DNA of 5,662 nucleotides from Lentisphaerota bacterium (GTDB lineage: Bacteria > Verrucomicrobiota > Kiritimatiellia > RFP12 > UBA1067): assembly GCA_022839525.1 (NCBI GenBank), contig JALHET010000084.1, positions 1-5,662 on the forward strand. The letters run 5' to 3'. The position numbers were made by a program, and so were the translations under genes. Below are positions 4,941-5,662 of the stretch, one piece after another; the stretch's first letter is position 1; every line of letters starts with the position of its first letter. The notes under the pieces are model-generated. The model made no database searches, had not been told where the DNA came from, and was given only the letters and a program-made list of their open reading frames with translations.

Positions 4941-5662
4941 TCACGGGATATGGATGCGGTAGAACATGGCCTCACCGGATACCGGTAGGGTGAGGGTGTT
5001 GGTGACCGGGGTGGGGGGGAGGTTGGTGGCGAGCGGGATCCAGGCTCCGGACGGTGTGAGGGCGGATTCGATGTATTGCGTGCGTGCGATCCCACCTATC
5101 CAGCTAATGTTGTGCCCGTTTGTGCCGGTGAAGCTGATCCCTGTGAGCGCGAGCAGCGAAAGCGGATTGGTCGGGTTGGTGTCCGCCCGCCATTCAGCCC
5201 AGGCGGGCATGCCGTCGTTATCGCTGTCTGTTTCGGCTGCGGCTTCGAAGTCCGTGAGCCACCCGTGATTCGCCAGCCAGTATTCCGGCACGCCGCGTGC
5301 GGCGGTCAGGTTCGGGGCAAAGGCGGCGGAAACGGTGCGCGGCGCGATGACCGCTACGGTAATCCGGTCGCCGTCTAGACCCGCGTCCGAGAGGTCCCCA
5401 TACCAGTTTGAGAAATGATAATAAAGTGCGGGAAAAGCAGTTATGACAACAGAGCTTCCGGCGAAATACCACCCGCCGGTTGGGGAGACCGAGCCGTTGG
5501 CATCGGCCAGAACCGTCAGACGGTGAGCCAGTTTCCAGTTCCAGGAGAGGGTGGTGTCGTTGGTGATCGCAAAGGTCATGTGAGGGCCTGTCCCTGAGGA
5601 GGGGGCATGATCGGTCAACGACCACCCCGTGCATTCCTGGCGGATGTTGTCGTTGTAGTAAA
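4941..5662 (-). CDS. C-terminal part of a large exported protein with InlB-type B-repeat and EF-hand-like loop (5' end outside window)
   Basis: The frame is open from the right edge of the window to a stop at 4941-4943, giving 239 complete residues of a longer protein. Internal TTG and ATG codons look like ordinary residues, because family-like sequence (YYNDNIRQECTGW) continues upstream of them. In order, it has a CTGW segment with SGTGPHMTFAITND, then a divergent InlB B-repeat (LTVLADANGSVSPTGGW through YHFSNWYGD to VSAAFAPN). Next come GVPEYWLANHGW, a 12-residue EF-hand-like calcium loop DSDNDGMPAWAE (codons at 5193-5228) followed by RADTNPTNPLSLL, and a final beta-rich domain ending FYRIHIP. 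This architecture is typical of large secreted or surface proteins in Kiritimatiellota and Verrucomicrobia. The exact role (adhesion, polysaccharide or cell-surface function) cannot be told. It converges with mnmG across a 188-bp gap with no clear terminator on either strand. Confidence 0.85.
   Translation of the reverse strand, partial: YYNDNIRQECTGWSLTDHAPSSGTGPHMTFAITNDTTLSWNWKLAHRLTVLADANGSVSPTGGWYFAGSSVVITAFPALYYHFSNWYGDLSDAGLDGDRITVAVIAPRTVSAAFAPNLTAARGVPEYWLANHGWLTDFEAAAETDSDNDGMPAWAEWRADTNPTNPLSLLALTGISFTGTNGHNISWIGGIARTQYIESALTPSGAWIPLATNLPPTPVTNTLTLPVSGEAMFYRIHIP

Overview
This window looks like part of a chromosome from a high-GC bacterium of the PVC group, most likely Kiritimatiellota or a related verrucomicrobial lineage. 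The best clue is the incomplete minus-strand gene at the right end. It combines an InlB-type B-repeat, a GVPEYWLANHGW segment, an EF-hand-like DSDNDG loop and a short C-terminal domain ending FYRIHIP, a mix typical of large exported proteins in those phyla. The assignment rests on recognition, not on a search.

Layout, left to right. Positions 1-137 are a leader dominated by a perfect 21-bp inverted repeat (72-116). mnmE (138-1538) encodes the GTPase half of the MnmE-MnmG tRNA-modifying enzyme. After a 125-bp gap comes an uncharacterised polytopic membrane protein (1664-2317) with a strong Shine-Dalgarno sequence, closed by a clear intrinsic terminator (2338-2379). Next is a roughly 400-bp non-coding stretch. 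Its core (2461-2640) is about 34% GC, far below the coding DNA, and its right side holds a possible 23-residue, very basic small ORF (2665-2736) and a good extended -10 promoter (2745-2773). mnmG (2782-4752) follows, encoding the FAD-dependent partner of MnmE. A 188-bp gap with no clear signals separates it from the convergent minus-strand exported-protein gene (4941-5662), whose 5' end lies outside the window.

The most interesting feature is inside mnmG. Two identical copies of TGTTCCACATGGAACA lie 107 bp apart (3509-3524 and 3616-3631). Each is one base away from the parS-type palindrome TGTTCCACGTGGAACA bound by ParB. They are read in two different frames (MFHMEQ and CSTWNI), so protein conservation cannot explain their identity. 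Both sit in an in-frame insertion of about 45 residues relative to my recollection of E. coli MnmG. I infer a chromosome-segregation (centromere) cassette carried inside a conserved tRNA-modification gene. This suggests an origin-proximal locus, and the AT-rich region just upstream of mnmG is a candidate replication origin, although I find no consensus DnaA box there.

Functionally, MnmE and MnmG work together to modify U34 in the wobble position of certain tRNAs. The membrane protein between them and the exported protein at the right have no evident link to that pathway.
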